Below, piece after piece: positions 8,842 through 16,798 of a stretch of DNA of 64,000 nucleotides (positions within the stretch are counted from its first letter, which is position 1; the number at the start of each line of letters is the position of its first letter). A program made the translations under genes and the position numbers. The stretch is from Nonomuraea wenchangensis (GTDB lineage Bacteria > Actinomycetota > Actinomycetes > Streptosporangiales > Streptosporangiaceae): NCBI RefSeq assembly GCF_900111685.1, contig NZ_FOHX01000006.1, forward strand, positions 62,001-126,000, read 5' to 3'. Below the pieces are notes generated by a model. The model had not been told where the DNA came from, ran no database searches, and was given only the letters and a program-made list of their open reading frames with translations.

Positions 8842-8870
8842 TTGACAGGTGTGATCCGGGCGTTCATCGT
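8842..8870 (+). promoter_or_regulatory. Candidate promoter of the amine-oxidase-like gene
   Basis: A consensus -35 TTGACA at 8842-8847 is followed after 17 bp by CATCGT, a weak -10. The TetR-type site at 8882-8903 begins about 12 bp downstream, a place where repressor binding would block transcription. Confidence 0.4.
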
Positions 8871-8881
8871 CACGCCTAGCT

Positions 8882-8903
8882 GAACCAACAGCAGTGTCGG
8901 TCA
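8882..8903. promoter_or_regulatory. TetR-type operator 2 (degenerate copy)
   Basis: GAACCAAC-N6-GTCGGTCA keeps the architecture and most bases of the operator at 8088-8109, including the AGT end of the spacer. It sits between a TTGACA box and the start of the amine-oxidase-like pseudogene. Confidence 0.6.
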
Positions 8904-8907
8904 GCGG

Positions 8908-10267
8908 GTGCGAAAGGGAACGGCCACGGAGCAACAGCAGAGCCGGGACGGCATCGGGCGGCGGCGGTTGGTGACGGGGACGATGGCCACCGCGGTCGGC
9001 GCGGCGACCGGCCCGCTATGGGGCATGCCGGGCGCGAGGGCCGCCGCCCCGGCCCTGGTGAGCGCCGCGGCGGGCAAGAACGTAGCGATCTTCGGCGCCG
9101 ACATGGGCGCGGCCTGAGCGCCGCCCACGAGCTGGCCGAGCGCGGCTTCCAGGTCACCGTGTACGAACGCAAGGCCCTCGGCGGCAAATCGAGGAGCATC
9201 CCCGTCCCCGGCACCGCCGCGGGCGGCCGGAAGGACCTGGCCGGCGAGCACGGCTTCCGGTTCTTCCCCGGCTTCTACCACCCAGCGGCCCGCGGCGGCG
9301 GCTCGGCCAGTGGGAGAACATGGGCTTCTCCGGCTTCATCAAGGCGAGCCAGATGTCGCAGCAGTACCAGGACCTGCTGGTGCGCATGTTCACCGCCTCG
9401 CTGGTCGCCGCACAGCCGGACCTCGCCAACACCCGCACCATGGGCCTGATGTTCGAGGCCCTCATCTACAGCGGGCTCGGCCTCGGCCCGTACGGGCCGC
9501 CGGACATGGTGCTGAACGGCCCCTCCAGCGACGTGTGGCTCACCCCCTGGATCGACCACCTCACGGCCATGGGCGTGCAGTTCAAGCTCGGCTGGACCGC
9601 GACCGGCTTCACCTACTCCGGCGGACGCGTCACCGACGCCCAGGTGACCGGCCCCACCGGTGCCGCCTCCACCGTCACGGCCGACCACTACGTGGCCGCC
9701 ATGCCGGTCGAACGGATCCGGCCGCTGCTGTCGTCCGCCATGAAGACGGCGGACCCGGCGCTGGCCCGGCTCGACCGCCTGCAGACCGACTGGATGAACG
9801 GGGTGATGATCTACCTCAAGCAGCCCAGGCCGATCGCCGAGGGCCACCTCATCGACGCGGCCACGCCCTGGGCGCTCACCTCGATCAGTCAGGCGCAGTT
9901 CTGGACCACGAACTTCGCGGCGACCTACGGCGACGGCACGGCCGCCGACTGCCTGTCGCTCGACCTGTCGGACTGGAACACCCCCGGCATCCTGTTCGGC
10001 AAGACCGCCAAGCAGTGCACCCGGCCACAGATCGTCCAGGAGGTGCTGGCCCAGGTGCGCTCGGCCCTGCCCAACGGCGCGGCGCTGCTGCCCGACTCGA
10101 TCGTGCACTCGTGGTTCGTGGACCCGGCGATCACCGGCGAGGGCACCCCGGCCGTGGCCAACGACGAGCCGCTGCTCATCAACAGCACCTCGTCCTGGTC
10201 CAACCGCCCGAACGCCACGACCGCGATCCCGAAGGCCGGGATCCATATCCATCTCGGCATGTCTTGA
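8908..10267 (+). pseudogene. Tat-exported FAD-dependent amine oxidase / hydroxysqualene-dehydroxylase-like protein, multiply broken
   Basis: The GTG at 8908 begins a Tat signal (GRRRLVTGTMATAVG through GARAAAP). The FAD motif VAIFGADMG is cut by a frameshift near 9108 that looks like a two-base insertion. The next frame continues LSAAHELAERGFQVTVYERKA and GEHGFRFFPGFYHP, then jumps near 9290 to a third frame beginning LGQWENMGF. That junction lacks roughly a hundred residues expected in this family. The third frame is well preserved (TRTMGLMFEALIYSGLG, SQAQFWTTNFAATYGDG, SWFVDPAITG) but ends at HLGMS without the usual FAD-binding C-terminus (ASDYVRT-like). It follows the TetR gene and its second operator. 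The enzyme cannot be functional as written. Confidence 0.8.
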
Positions 10268-10286
10268 GGCACTTGCTCTTTCTCGT

Positions 10287-10328
10287 ACGTACCTCCAAAC
10301 GGCAGCTATTCGGTTTCAGGAGGTACGT
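10287..10328 (+). promoter_or_regulatory. Hairpin that sequesters the protease Shine-Dalgarno
   Basis: ACGTACCTCC (10287-10296) is the exact reverse complement of GGAGGTACGT (10319-10328). An inner AAAC/GTTT pairing (10297-10300 with 10313-10316) extends the stem past a two-base bulge. The 3' arm contains the AGGAGG ribosome binding site of the gene starting at 10330. The RNA would fold with the ribosome site closed, so translation may need unfolding by heat, a ligand, a protein or a leading ribosome. Confidence 0.7.
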
Positions 10329-10329
10329 C

Positions 10330-11394
10330 ATGCACCGCAGAGTCGCCCTGCTCTCCGCCGCCGCGGTCGCCGTGGCCGGCGCCCTCGTCCCGGCGGCCTC
10401 GGCCCAGGCGTCCAGCACCACCACCGGCACCACCAACGGCACCACCAGCGGATTCGACCGTAACCCCGTCGGCTGGGCGGGCGCGGACTCGTCCTCGGAA
10501 CGCAGGACCGTCCTGTCGTACTGGACGCCCCAGCGCATGCTGGCGGCGCAGCCGCTGGACACGCCCCGGATCCGCCGCTCCGGCGGGTCCGGGCCCACCG
10601 AGGGGACCCCGTGGGCGACCCGCGGCGCGTCGTCCACCCCGACGCAGGGCCGCTCGTACGCGGTTCGCCCGGTGTCGGCCCAGCGGACGGCCGAGGTGCT
10701 GCAGAACAGCCCTGGCCTACGCTGGACCGACGGCGGCGCGGTGACCCGCACCGTCGGGCGGGTCTTCTTCACCACGGCCGACGGCCGCAACTCCGCCTGC
10801 TCCGGCACCGCGGTCACCAGCGCCAACGAGAGCGTCGTGATGACCGCGGGGCACTGCGTGAAGCTCAACGGGGCCGCGCACCGCAACTGGGTGTTCGTGC
10901 CCGGCTTCGACAGCGGCCGCCGCCCGTTCGGGACCTGGGTGGCGACCACGCTGCTGACCACCCAGCAGTGGAACGCCAACGAGAACATCAACTTCGACGT
11001 CGCCGCCGCCGTGGTCGCGCCGCTCCAAGGACGTTCGCTCACGGACGTCGTGGGCGGGCAGGGCGTGGCGTTCAACCAGCCGAGGAGACGGCAGATGTTC
11101 TCCTTCGGCTATCCGGCGGCGGCTCCGTTCGACGGCTCGCGGCTCATCTACTGCAGCGGGCGGGCCATCGACGACACCGTGCAGACCAGGGACCTGGGGC
11201 TGCGCTGCGACATGACCGGCGGGTCCAGCGGCGGCCCGTGGTTCGCCGGTTTCAACGCCTCCACCGGGCAGGGCTGGCTCAACTCGGTCAACAGCTTCAA
11301 GTACGACTTCGCGCCGAACTTCATGTTCGGCCCGTTCTTCGGCAACGAGGCGATGGCCGTCTACCGGGCGGCCCAGAACGTCGGCGCCCAGTGA
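10330..11394 (+). CDS. Secreted trypsin-like serine protease (S1/V8 type)
   Basis: 354 residues. A Sec signal (MHRRVALLSAAAVAVAGALV to ASAQA, about residue 27) and a propeptide-like region up to about residue 135 precede the protease domain. The catalytic triad is readable: His175 in MTAGHCV, Asp223 in NINFDVAAAVV and Ser300 in TGGSSGGPW. Cysteines flank the histidine and serine regions as in V8/trypsin folds. The start at 10330 is set by an AGGAGG site, which is locked in a 10-bp hairpin. Substrate is unknown; extracellular protein degradation is the likely role. Confidence 0.85.
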   Translation: MHRRVALLSAAAVAVAGALVPAASAQASSTTTGTTNGTTSGFDRNPVGWAGADSSSERRTVLSYWTPQRMLAAQPLDTPRIRRSGGSGPTEGTPWATRGASSTPTQGRSYAVRPVSAQRTAEVLQNSPGLRWTDGGAVTRTVGRVFFTTADGRNSACSGTAVTSANESVVMTAGHCVKLNGAAHRNWVFVPGFDSGRRPFGTWVATTLLTTQQWNANENINFDVAAAVVAPLQGRSLTDVVGGQGVAFNQPRRRQMFSFGYPAAAPFDGSRLIYCSGRAIDDTVQTRDLGLRCDMTGGSSGGPWFAGFNASTGQGWLNSVNSFKYDFAPNFMFGPFFGNEAMAVYRAAQNVGAQ

Positions 11395-11398
11395 CCGC

Positions 11399-12022
11399 TC
11401 ACCCGGCGACCGCCTCCCGCGGCGTCTGGCTGCGGTAGGAGTGGCCCAGCTCCGCGCCGAGCCCGAAGTAGTGGCGGAAGTTGTAGATGAGCGGGCTCCA
11501 CGCGGCCGGGTCCACATGGTCGGTGCCGGGGACGACGAGGCGCGGATCGGCGTGCACCTTGCCGACCGCGGCCTCGACGATGACGAACTCGCCCGAGACG
11601 GCCTCCCCCACCCGCTCGGCCCTGGCCTCCAGCTGGATGGGGCACTCGGCCACGCGCGGCGGCCGTACCGTGTGCGACGGTTCGGCCCGCAGCCCCGCCG
11701 CGCCGAACTTGTCGGGCTCGAAGCGGCAGCCGGCGGGCTTGCTCGCCGGCACCGGGTCACGGCCGGTGAGCGGGGCGAGGCGCTCCACCGCCTCCCACTG
11801 GTGCGGGGCGGGCAGGTTGATCACCAGGCCGGCGCGCTCGGCGAGATTGCGCGCGCTCTGGCCCTCCGCGCCGAGCCCGAGCACCACCACCTGGCCGAGC
11901 GCCCACGCCGAGGAGATCGGCGCGAGGTTGGCCGAGCCGTCCGCGTTCTCGGTCGTCAGGAGCACGACCGGGGTGCCGAAGTACAGGATGCTGGGGTTGA
12001 TGGCGATATGGGGTGCGGTCAT
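11399..12022 (-). CDS. Flavin reductase-like FMN-binding split-barrel protein
   Basis: 207 residues. The N-terminus IAINPSILYFGTPVVLLTTENADGSANLAPISSAWALG matches the DIM6/NTAB flavin-reductase domain: FMN-contacting PISSAW, then INLPAPHQW. Homologues reduce FMN/FAD with NAD(P)H for partner monooxygenases, or simply bind FMN. No monooxygenase gene is adjacent. It is convergent with the protease gene across 4 bp. Confidence 0.75.
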   Translation of the reverse strand: MTAPHIAINPSILYFGTPVVLLTTENADGSANLAPISSAWALGQVVVLGLGAEGQSARNLAERAGLVINLPAPHQWEAVERLAPLTGRDPVPASKPAGCRFEPDKFGAAGLRAEPSHTVRPPRVAECPIQLEARAERVGEAVSGEFVIVEAAVGKVHADPRLVVPGTDHVDPAAWSPLIYNFRHYFGLGAELGHSYRSQTPREAVAG

Positions 12023-12099
12023 GGGCGCAGCCTAGAAAGGCGACGTTCAAGCCCCGACCGAAACGTCCCCGCCACCCGTCACGAGCGGCAGACGCCCGA

Positions 12100-12814
12100 T
12101 CAGCCGAAAGGCATCCTGCTCGCCAACATCCAGCCGATCGTCGGCGGCATCGACGTCGTCACCGGAAGGGCATGGATGGACCTGCCCTTCTTCCCGATCT
12201 TCTCCAGCCGCGGGGAGGCGCCGCGGGCCGCGGCGGACTCCATGAGCAGGGCGAAGCCGATGCCGAAGAGCAGGCTCCTGCTGCGCCGGCTCGTCACGTT
12301 GCTCGCGATCGGCCTGGCGCACTACGTGCTCCTGTGGCAGGGCGAGATCCTGACCGTGTACGCCGTCCTCGGCCTGCTGGTCCTGCTGCCCTCGACCTGG
12401 CTGCCGCGCTGGGCCGTGGCCGGGCTCTCCGCCGCGCTCCTGGCGACGTCACTGGTCGTCGGCGGCTTCTACGCGATGGTCCCCGCGCTGTTCCTGCTGG
12501 GCTCGGCGCTGGTCCGGTACGGCGTGATCGACAGGATCGACCGGTCCGCCCGCGAGCCCGCCCTCCTGGCGGAGGCGCCGCTCGGTCGCATGGCGCTGAC
12601 CAACTATCTGACCGCCACACTTCTGGTCCTCGCGGCCGGTCACCTGATCGGCGGCCGGCCGGGCGAATGGTCCTCGACGACGGTGGTGCTGATCGCCGCT
12701 TTCGTCCTCACCGCTCAGTGGCTGTTCTCCGCCTGCTGGGTGGGCCGTCACCGCTACGGCCCCGTCGAGTGGCTCTGGCGCTGGGCCACCTGGGCCCGCC
12801 GCCCACCCCTCTGA
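12100..12814 (+). pseudogene. DUF418 membrane protein gene with missing start and a 68-bp micro-inversion
   Basis: The frame reads KGILLANIQPIVGG, then FFPIFS, the start of the DUF418 core, and later LLLRRLVTLLAIGLAHYVLLW, several membrane segments and the C-terminal LGRMALTNYL and FSACWVGRHRYGPVEWLWR, typical of DUF418. No start codon or N-terminal LDxxRG block precedes it. Between FFPIFS and LLLRRL the plus strand encodes nonsense, but the reverse complement of 12206-12273 encodes LLFGIGFALLMESAAARG followed by ASPR, exactly the missing family motif and in frame with both sides. The residues after IQPIVGG also look shortened. It is certainly inactive. Confidence 0.8.
12206..12273 (-). other. 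68-bp inverted segment inside the DUF418 pseudogene
   Basis: Flipping this stretch restores a continuous DUF418 reading frame from FFPIFS through LLFGIGFALLMES to the LLLRR run, with no base gained or lost. Boundaries are inferred from the restored frame and could be off by a few bases. I could not find convincing inverted repeats at the edges. Confidence 0.75.
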
Positions 12815-12827
12815 GCCCTCCGCGGCC

Positions 12828-12850
12828 CCGGCCCCGCCTGAGGGGGCCGG
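12828..12850. terminator. Bidirectional hairpin terminator
   Basis: CCGGCCCC and GGGGCCGG form a perfect 8-bp stem around a 7-base loop, between the convergent DUF418 pseudogene and the sigma factor gene. There is no U-run, as is common in actinomycetes. Confidence 0.6.
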
Positions 12851-12861
12851 AGACCGGCGGG

Positions 12862-13632
12862 TCAGTCCTGCAGGGCCTTGCGCAGCTTGGCCAGCACGGC
12901 GCGCAGGATGCGGGAGACGTGCATCTGGGAGATCCCGAACTCGGCCGCGATCTCGGACTGGGTCATGTTGCCGTAGAAGCGCATCAGCAGGATGTTGCGC
13001 TCCCGCTCCGGCAGGGCGTCGATGAGCGGCTTGACCGCGTGCGCGCCCAGCATGTTGTCCAGCGCGTCGTCCTGGGCGGGGATGAAGTCGCCCAGGTCGG
13101 CCGCGTCCTCCTCGCCGCCGACCGGCGCGTCCAGCGACAGCGTGTTGTACGCCGACGACGCGTCGAGCGTGAGCAGCACGTCCTCCTCGGAGATGCCCAT
13201 CTTCGCGGCCAGCTCGGCGACGGTCGGCGAGTGGCCGAGGGTCTGGGTCAGCTCGGCGGTGGCCTTGTTCAGCTCAAGCCGGCGCTCCTGGTAGACACGC
13301 GGGACCCGGATGGCCCACGTGCGGTCACGGAAGTGGCGCTTGACCTCGCCGACCATGGTGATCATCGCGTAGCCGCGGAACTCGTGCCCGAGCTCGGGGT
13401 CGAATCCGTTGATGGCCTTCATCAGGCCGACGTACGCGGCCTGGCGCAGGTCCTCCATGGGCTCACCGCGGTGGTAGTAGCGGCGGGTCACCTCGTTGAC
13501 CAGGCCGCTGTACATGTCGACCAGACGCTCGCGGATCCGCACCTGGTGCAGGTCGGAGGTCTCGGGCCGGTTCATCTCGACCAGGAGCTGCTCGGCCGTC
13601 ATCTCTTCGAGTGCGATGTCCAGGACTGCCAT
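12862..13632 (-). CDS. RNA polymerase sigma factor, SigB/SigF/SigG group
   Basis: 256 residues from the ATG at 13632, with GGAG six bases upstream. Region 2 is clear: DLRQAAYVGLMKAINGFDP, then FRGYAMITMVGEVKRHFRD. Region 3 includes LTQTLGHSPTVAELAAKMG, and region 4 is ERERNILLMRFYGNMTQSEIA with the ISQMHVSRILRAVLAKLR helix. This is the general-stress/sporulation type usually restrained by an anti-sigma kinase and STAS antagonist. No anti-sigma gene adjoins it; a STAS protein lies 8.4 kb away and a PP2C phosphatase 36 kb away. The 5' leader on its strand holds a terminator-like hairpin. Confidence 0.92.
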   Translation of the reverse strand: MAVLDIALEEMTAEQLLVEMNRPETSDLHQVRIRERLVDMYSGLVNEVTRRYYHRGEPMEDLRQAAYVGLMKAINGFDPELGHEFRGYAMITMVGEVKRHFRDRTWAIRVPRVYQERRLELNKATAELTQTLGHSPTVAELAAKMGISEEDVLLTLDASSAYNTLSLDAPVGGEEDAADLGDFIPAQDDALDNMLGAHAVKPLIDALPERERNILLMRFYGNMTQSEIAAEFGISQMHVSRILRAVLAKLRKALQD

Positions 13633-13674
13633 CTGATACTCCGAGAGTAGATCTGAGGCGCCCCTGCGGACGGC

Positions 13675-13732
13675 AAAAAAGCCCAGGCAGAGGCACACCA
13701 CGTTTTCGCGTGAGCTGAAGCCCTCTGCTGGA
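13675..13732 (-). promoter_or_regulatory. Terminator-like hairpin with T6 in the sigma factor leader
   Basis: On the minus strand CCAGCAGAGG pairs with CCTCTGCCTGG (one bulged base), with a small inner CACG/CGTG hairpin, and is followed by GC then TTTTTT (13675-13680). It lies 43-100 bp upstream of the sigma factor ATG. It either ends transcripts arriving from the MarR-type gene 150 bp upstream or attenuates the sigma factor's own message. Confidence 0.6.
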
Positions 13733-13880
13733 CTTCGTGAAAGGAGATTCCCAATCAGTTCTTTTTTATCACGGTTCCAGGTAACGAAACCATCACAACC
13801 GATCTCGTCTTTCTTGGTACCGGCCCCACTCTACCCCCGGCACGCCAAGGACGGGCAAGTCCGGGGCCCGAAAGATCCCG
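13733..13880. other. AT-richer intergenic stretch upstream of the sigma factor leader
   Basis: 148 bp without a gene. It is unusually AT-rich for this window (CTTTTTTATC near 13762). It probably contains the sigma factor promoter on the minus strand, but I could not match a specific consensus. Confidence 0.4.
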
Positions 13881-14201
13881 CTAAGGGGTGTTCTGGCGCG
13901 GCAGGTCGTGCTGGGTGAACATGTCGATGAGCAGGCGGACCGGCAGGTTGGCCTCGGTCGGATAGCGGAACGCCTGATCGAGGTTGAGGCTGTAGTGGTT
14001 GCGCCGGCCCACGCGCTCGCGCGACAGGTAGCCGGCGTCGTGCAGGTCTGACACGATGCCCTGCACCGCCCGCTCGGTGATGCCGATGGTGGCGGCGATG
14101 TCACGCAGCCGTGCCTCCGGGTCCCGCGCGATCTCCAGCAGGACCCGGGCGTGATGGGTGAGGAAGGTCCAGGTGGAGGGACGTTCCTGCGAGGCGCTCA
14201 C
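13881..14201 (-). CDS. Small winged helix-turn-helix regulator (MarR-like)
   Basis: 106 residues: LTHHARVLLEIARDPEARLRD, then a helix-turn-helix IAATIGITERAVQGIVSDLHDAGYL and wing SRERVGRRNHYSLN (about residues 35-75). It lacks the longer dimerisation helices of full MarR proteins and resembles short transcriptional regulators that bind DNA as dimers. The upstream AACGA-N4-TCGTT repeat is a candidate binding site. No ligand is suggested. Confidence 0.8.
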   Translation of the reverse strand: MSASQERPSTWTFLTHHARVLLEIARDPEARLRDIAATIGITERAVQGIVSDLHDAGYLSRERVGRRNHYSLNLDQAFRYPTEANLPVRLLIDMFTQHDLPRQNTP

Positions 14202-14279
14202 CTGATCTCATGCTCCCGGCTCGGGCGGTGCCCCAGCCCTGTGCGACGAGGCTTGAGGCGCTTCTCCAGAAGATCCTAT

Positions 14280-14293
14280 AACGAACAATCGTT
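14280..14293. promoter_or_regulatory. Inverted repeat AACGA-ACAA-TCGTT, candidate operator
   Basis: Perfect 5-bp arms with a 4-bp spacer in the divergent region between the MarR-like gene (start 14201) and the 86-residue gene (start 14389). Confidence 0.4.
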
Positions 14294-14388
14294 CCGGTAT
14301 CAGCTCGACACCGGGCCTGCCGGGACCGGAGAGGTTTCCGTGGCCGCAGCGCGGTAACACCTTCTTCCGGAACCGAAAGGAGTGCCGC

Positions 14389-14649
14389 ATGGAGCGACCG
14401 GCTACCGACACGGGCACCAGGCACGTTTCCTGCACCCCTGCTCCGGCCGACCAGCTCTTCGAGATCACCGTGCTCGACCTCACCGACGGCGACGACCAGG
14501 GCGACTGGCACACGATCGGCTGGGGCGTGGACCGCCGGCATGCCGACAGCATCGCCGAGTCGTTCGTCTCCCGTTCCCCCAGCCCGTACGCGGCCGCGCG
14601 CATCCGCCACAACGGCCATCTGGTGGGCGAGCACCGCCGCCCCGGCTAG
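14389..14649 (+). CDS. Small conserved-looking hypothetical protein
   Basis: 86 residues with a strong GAAAGGAG ribosome site at 14375-14382. The sequence (FEITVLDLTDGDDQGDWH, GWGVDRRHADSIAESFVSR, ARIRHNGHLVGEH) is acidic in the middle, basic at the end, and has no signal, membrane segment or known motif. It is divergent from the MarR-like regulator and may be its target. A strong terminator follows. Function unknown. Confidence 0.65.
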   Translation: MERPATDTGTRHVSCTPAPADQLFEITVLDLTDGDDQGDWHTIGWGVDRRHADSIAESFVSRSPSPYAAARIRHNGHLVGEHRRPG

Positions 14650-14651
14650 GT

Positions 14652-14676
14652 GCGGGGGTCCGGGGCGGACCCCCGC
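14652..14676. terminator. Strong bidirectional hairpin terminator
   Basis: GCGGGGGTCCG and CGGACCCCCGC form a perfect 11-bp stem with a GGG loop, between the 86-residue gene and the convergent GH6 gene. Confidence 0.8.
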
Positions 14677-14683
14677 GAGATGA

Positions 14684-16060
14684 TCAGGTGCCGTCGACCA
14701 GGCGGATGGCGATGGCCGGGCTGAACTGACCGGCCGGCGTCTCCGGCGCGATGCCGCAGTTGCCGTCGGAGTCGCCGGGGACCTTCACCCACAGCAGCAT
14801 CTCCGTGCCGCCCTCGCCACCGACCTGGGCGGGCGTGCCGAGCTGGCGGCCGGCGGGGTTGCACCACTCGCCGTTGGTGCCCTTGCCGTTGCGGCTGGTG
14901 TCGATCACCCACTTCGCCCCGCCGCCGAGCGCGCCGTTGACCGAGGACGCGTAGGTGGCCGACTGGGCGGTCGGGTAGTAGTTGGAGACGTTCACGGCGA
15001 AGCCGCGGATGTTGCCCACGCCGGCGTTGCTCAGCCGCGTGGCCATCGTCCCGGCCGCGACCCAGCCGGCGTTGCCCGCGTCCAGGTAGGCCCAGGTGTT
15101 GGGCGCCTTGTCGCGGAACTGCTGGGTCGCGTACGTCAGCATGCGGTTGCGCGCCTGCACGGCGGCGTCGTCCATGCAGGCGAAGTCGCCAAGGGAGTCG
15201 GGCTCGATGATCACGACCGCGGGCCGGCCGCCGATGCCGGACGCGAACGCGGAGATCCAGGTCTTGTACTCGGCCTCGCTGCCGGCCCCTCCCCCGGAGT
15301 GCCCGCCGCACGCGTCACGGCCGGGAATGTTGTACGCGACCAGGACGGGGAGCTTGTCGGCCGCGTCCGCCGCGGCCACGTACGAGGACACGGCGGCCCC
15401 GACGTCGCCGCTCCAGCCGCCGATCCAGCGGGCCATCGGCTTGGACGCGATCGCCGACTGGATGCGCGCGGCCCGGGAGTCGCCGGAGTTGTTCCGCACC
15501 CAGGTCGCCGGGTTGGAGCCGGGGTCGACGTAGAAGCCGTTGGTCATGGCGATCGGCCCCGACGGGGTCTGCTCGGTCAGCGAGACGTTGTCCAGGTAGA
15601 AGCTGAAGGCGGCGTTCTTGCCGAGCTGGAACGACACCTGCCCGGCCGTGGTGCCGATGCCGGAGGTGAAGGGGAAGCTGAAGCGCTTGCTCGTCGTGGA
15701 GAGCGAGAGCGACTGCGTCAGCGTGTTGGTGTAAGGGGCGTTCGCGAGCTGCACGGTCGTGACCGCGGTGACCGACGCCGAGGCCGAGGCGTCGAACGAG
15801 AGGGTGTACGACTTGCCCTGGGCCAGGGGGATGTCGTTCTGGGCCACCATGGCGTCCCACGGGTTGGCGGTGCCGCCGGTCACGTTGACCCGGAGCCGGC
15901 CCGCGTCCACGGCCATCGAGGTGTTCGCCGAGTTCCACCAGGGTGCGGTGCCGGCCGCGAACGTGCCGTTGACCACCAGCTGGGGTGCGGCGGCGGCGGG
16001 GGCTGCCGATACGGCGGTCACGGTCGTGGCCACCGCGATCAGGCGGGTTAACAGTCGCAC
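14684..16060 (-). CDS. Secreted glycoside hydrolase family 6 cellulase with N-terminal CBM
   Basis: 458 residues. Sec signal to about residue 25 (APAAAAP), then a jelly-roll carbohydrate-binding module of the CBM4/9 kind (about 27-150; LVVNGTFAAGTAPWWN, FYLDNVSLTE). The GH6 catalytic domain (about 160-458) shows YNIPGRDACGG with the acid Asp249, VVIIEPDSLG with Asp288, WAYLDAGNAGW, GFAVNVSNY and LLWVKVPGDSDGNCG. GH6 enzymes are inverting endoglucanases or cellobiohydrolases acting on beta-1,4-glucan outside the cell. The gene stands alone. Endo versus exo action cannot be told from sequence here. Confidence 0.92.
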   Translation of the reverse strand: MRLLTRLIAVATTVTAVSAAPAAAAPQLVVNGTFAAGTAPWWNSANTSMAVDAGRLRVNVTGGTANPWDAMVAQNDIPLAQGKSYTLSFDASASASVTAVTTVQLANAPYTNTLTQSLSLSTTSKRFSFPFTSGIGTTAGQVSFQLGKNAAFSFYLDNVSLTEQTPSGPIAMTNGFYVDPGSNPATWVRNNSGDSRAARIQSAIASKPMARWIGGWSGDVGAAVSSYVAAADAADKLPVLVAYNIPGRDACGGHSGGGAGSEAEYKTWISAFASGIGGRPAVVIIEPDSLGDFACMDDAAVQARNRMLTYATQQFRDKAPNTWAYLDAGNAGWVAAGTMATRLSNAGVGNIRGFAVNVSNYYPTAQSATYASSVNGALGGGAKWVIDTSRNGKGTNGEWCNPAGRQLGTPAQVGGEGGTEMLLWVKVPGDSDGNCGIAPETPAGQFSPAIAIRLVDGT

Positions 16061-16177
16061 GAAGTAGTCCCTTCTGGGCGTCCTGAATGTCGCGAGCCCA
16101 GGATCACAGAGATCAGCAAATTCCGTGACAGATCGGGAAAAGTCACCATGCGCTGGCCCGGCGGCGCCCTTGTCCGG

Positions 16178-16798
16178 CTAGCTGAGCAACCCGCGCCGGT
16201 ACCCCTCGCCCACGGCCGCGGCGCGGTCGCGGACGCCGAGTTTGTCGTAGATGTGCAGCAGGTGGGTCTTGATGCTGGCCTCGCTGATGAAGAGCTTGGC
16301 GGCCGCCTGGCGGTTGGAGGCTCCGCCGGCGACGAGGGCGAGAACCTGGAGTTCGCGGTCGGTGAGGGCGGCCTTGACCGGTTTGCGCACCTGGCCCATG
16401 AGGCGACCGGCGATGGAGGGCGACAGGACCGGCTCGCCGGCCGCCGCGGCGCGCACGGCGCGCAGGAGCTCGTCCGTGGGGGCGTCCTTGAGGAGATAGC
16501 CGGAGGCGCCTGCCTCGATGGCGGGCAGGACGTCGGAGTCGCCGTCGAAGGTGGTCAGGACGAGGACCTTGATGTGGGGATGGGAGTTCCGCAGGGCGGT
16601 GATGGCGGTGACGCCGTCCATCTCGGGCATGCGCAGGTCCATGAGGACGACGTCGACCTGGAGCGCGACGGCCCGGTCGATGGCCTCGCGGCCGTTGGCG
16701 GCCTCGCCGGCGACGTGGATGTCGGGCTCGGCGTCGAAGGTGGCGTGCAGGCCGTGGCGGACGATGGGGTGGTCGTCGACGATGAGGAGGCGGATCAC
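16178..16798 (-). CDS. NarL/FixJ-family response regulator
   Basis: 206 residues. Receiver domain with acidic pocket DD8-9, phospho-acceptor Asp54 (VVLMDLRMPEMDG) and conserved TTFD and LLKDAP; LuxR-type helix-turn-helix at the C-terminus (LTDRELQVLALVAGGASNRQ and EASIKTHLLHIYDKLGV). It overlaps the kinase gene by 4 bp and ends a four-gene operon with an ABC transporter, whose expression it probably controls. Confidence 0.93.
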   Translation of the reverse strand: MIRLLIVDDHPIVRHGLHATFDAEPDIHVAGEAANGREAIDRAVALQVDVVLMDLRMPEMDGVTAITALRNSHPHIKVLVLTTFDGDSDVLPAIEAGASGYLLKDAPTDELLRAVRAAAAGEPVLSPSIAGRLMGQVRKPVKAALTDRELQVLALVAGGASNRQAAAKLFISEASIKTHLLHIYDKLGVRDRAAAVGEGYRRGLLS

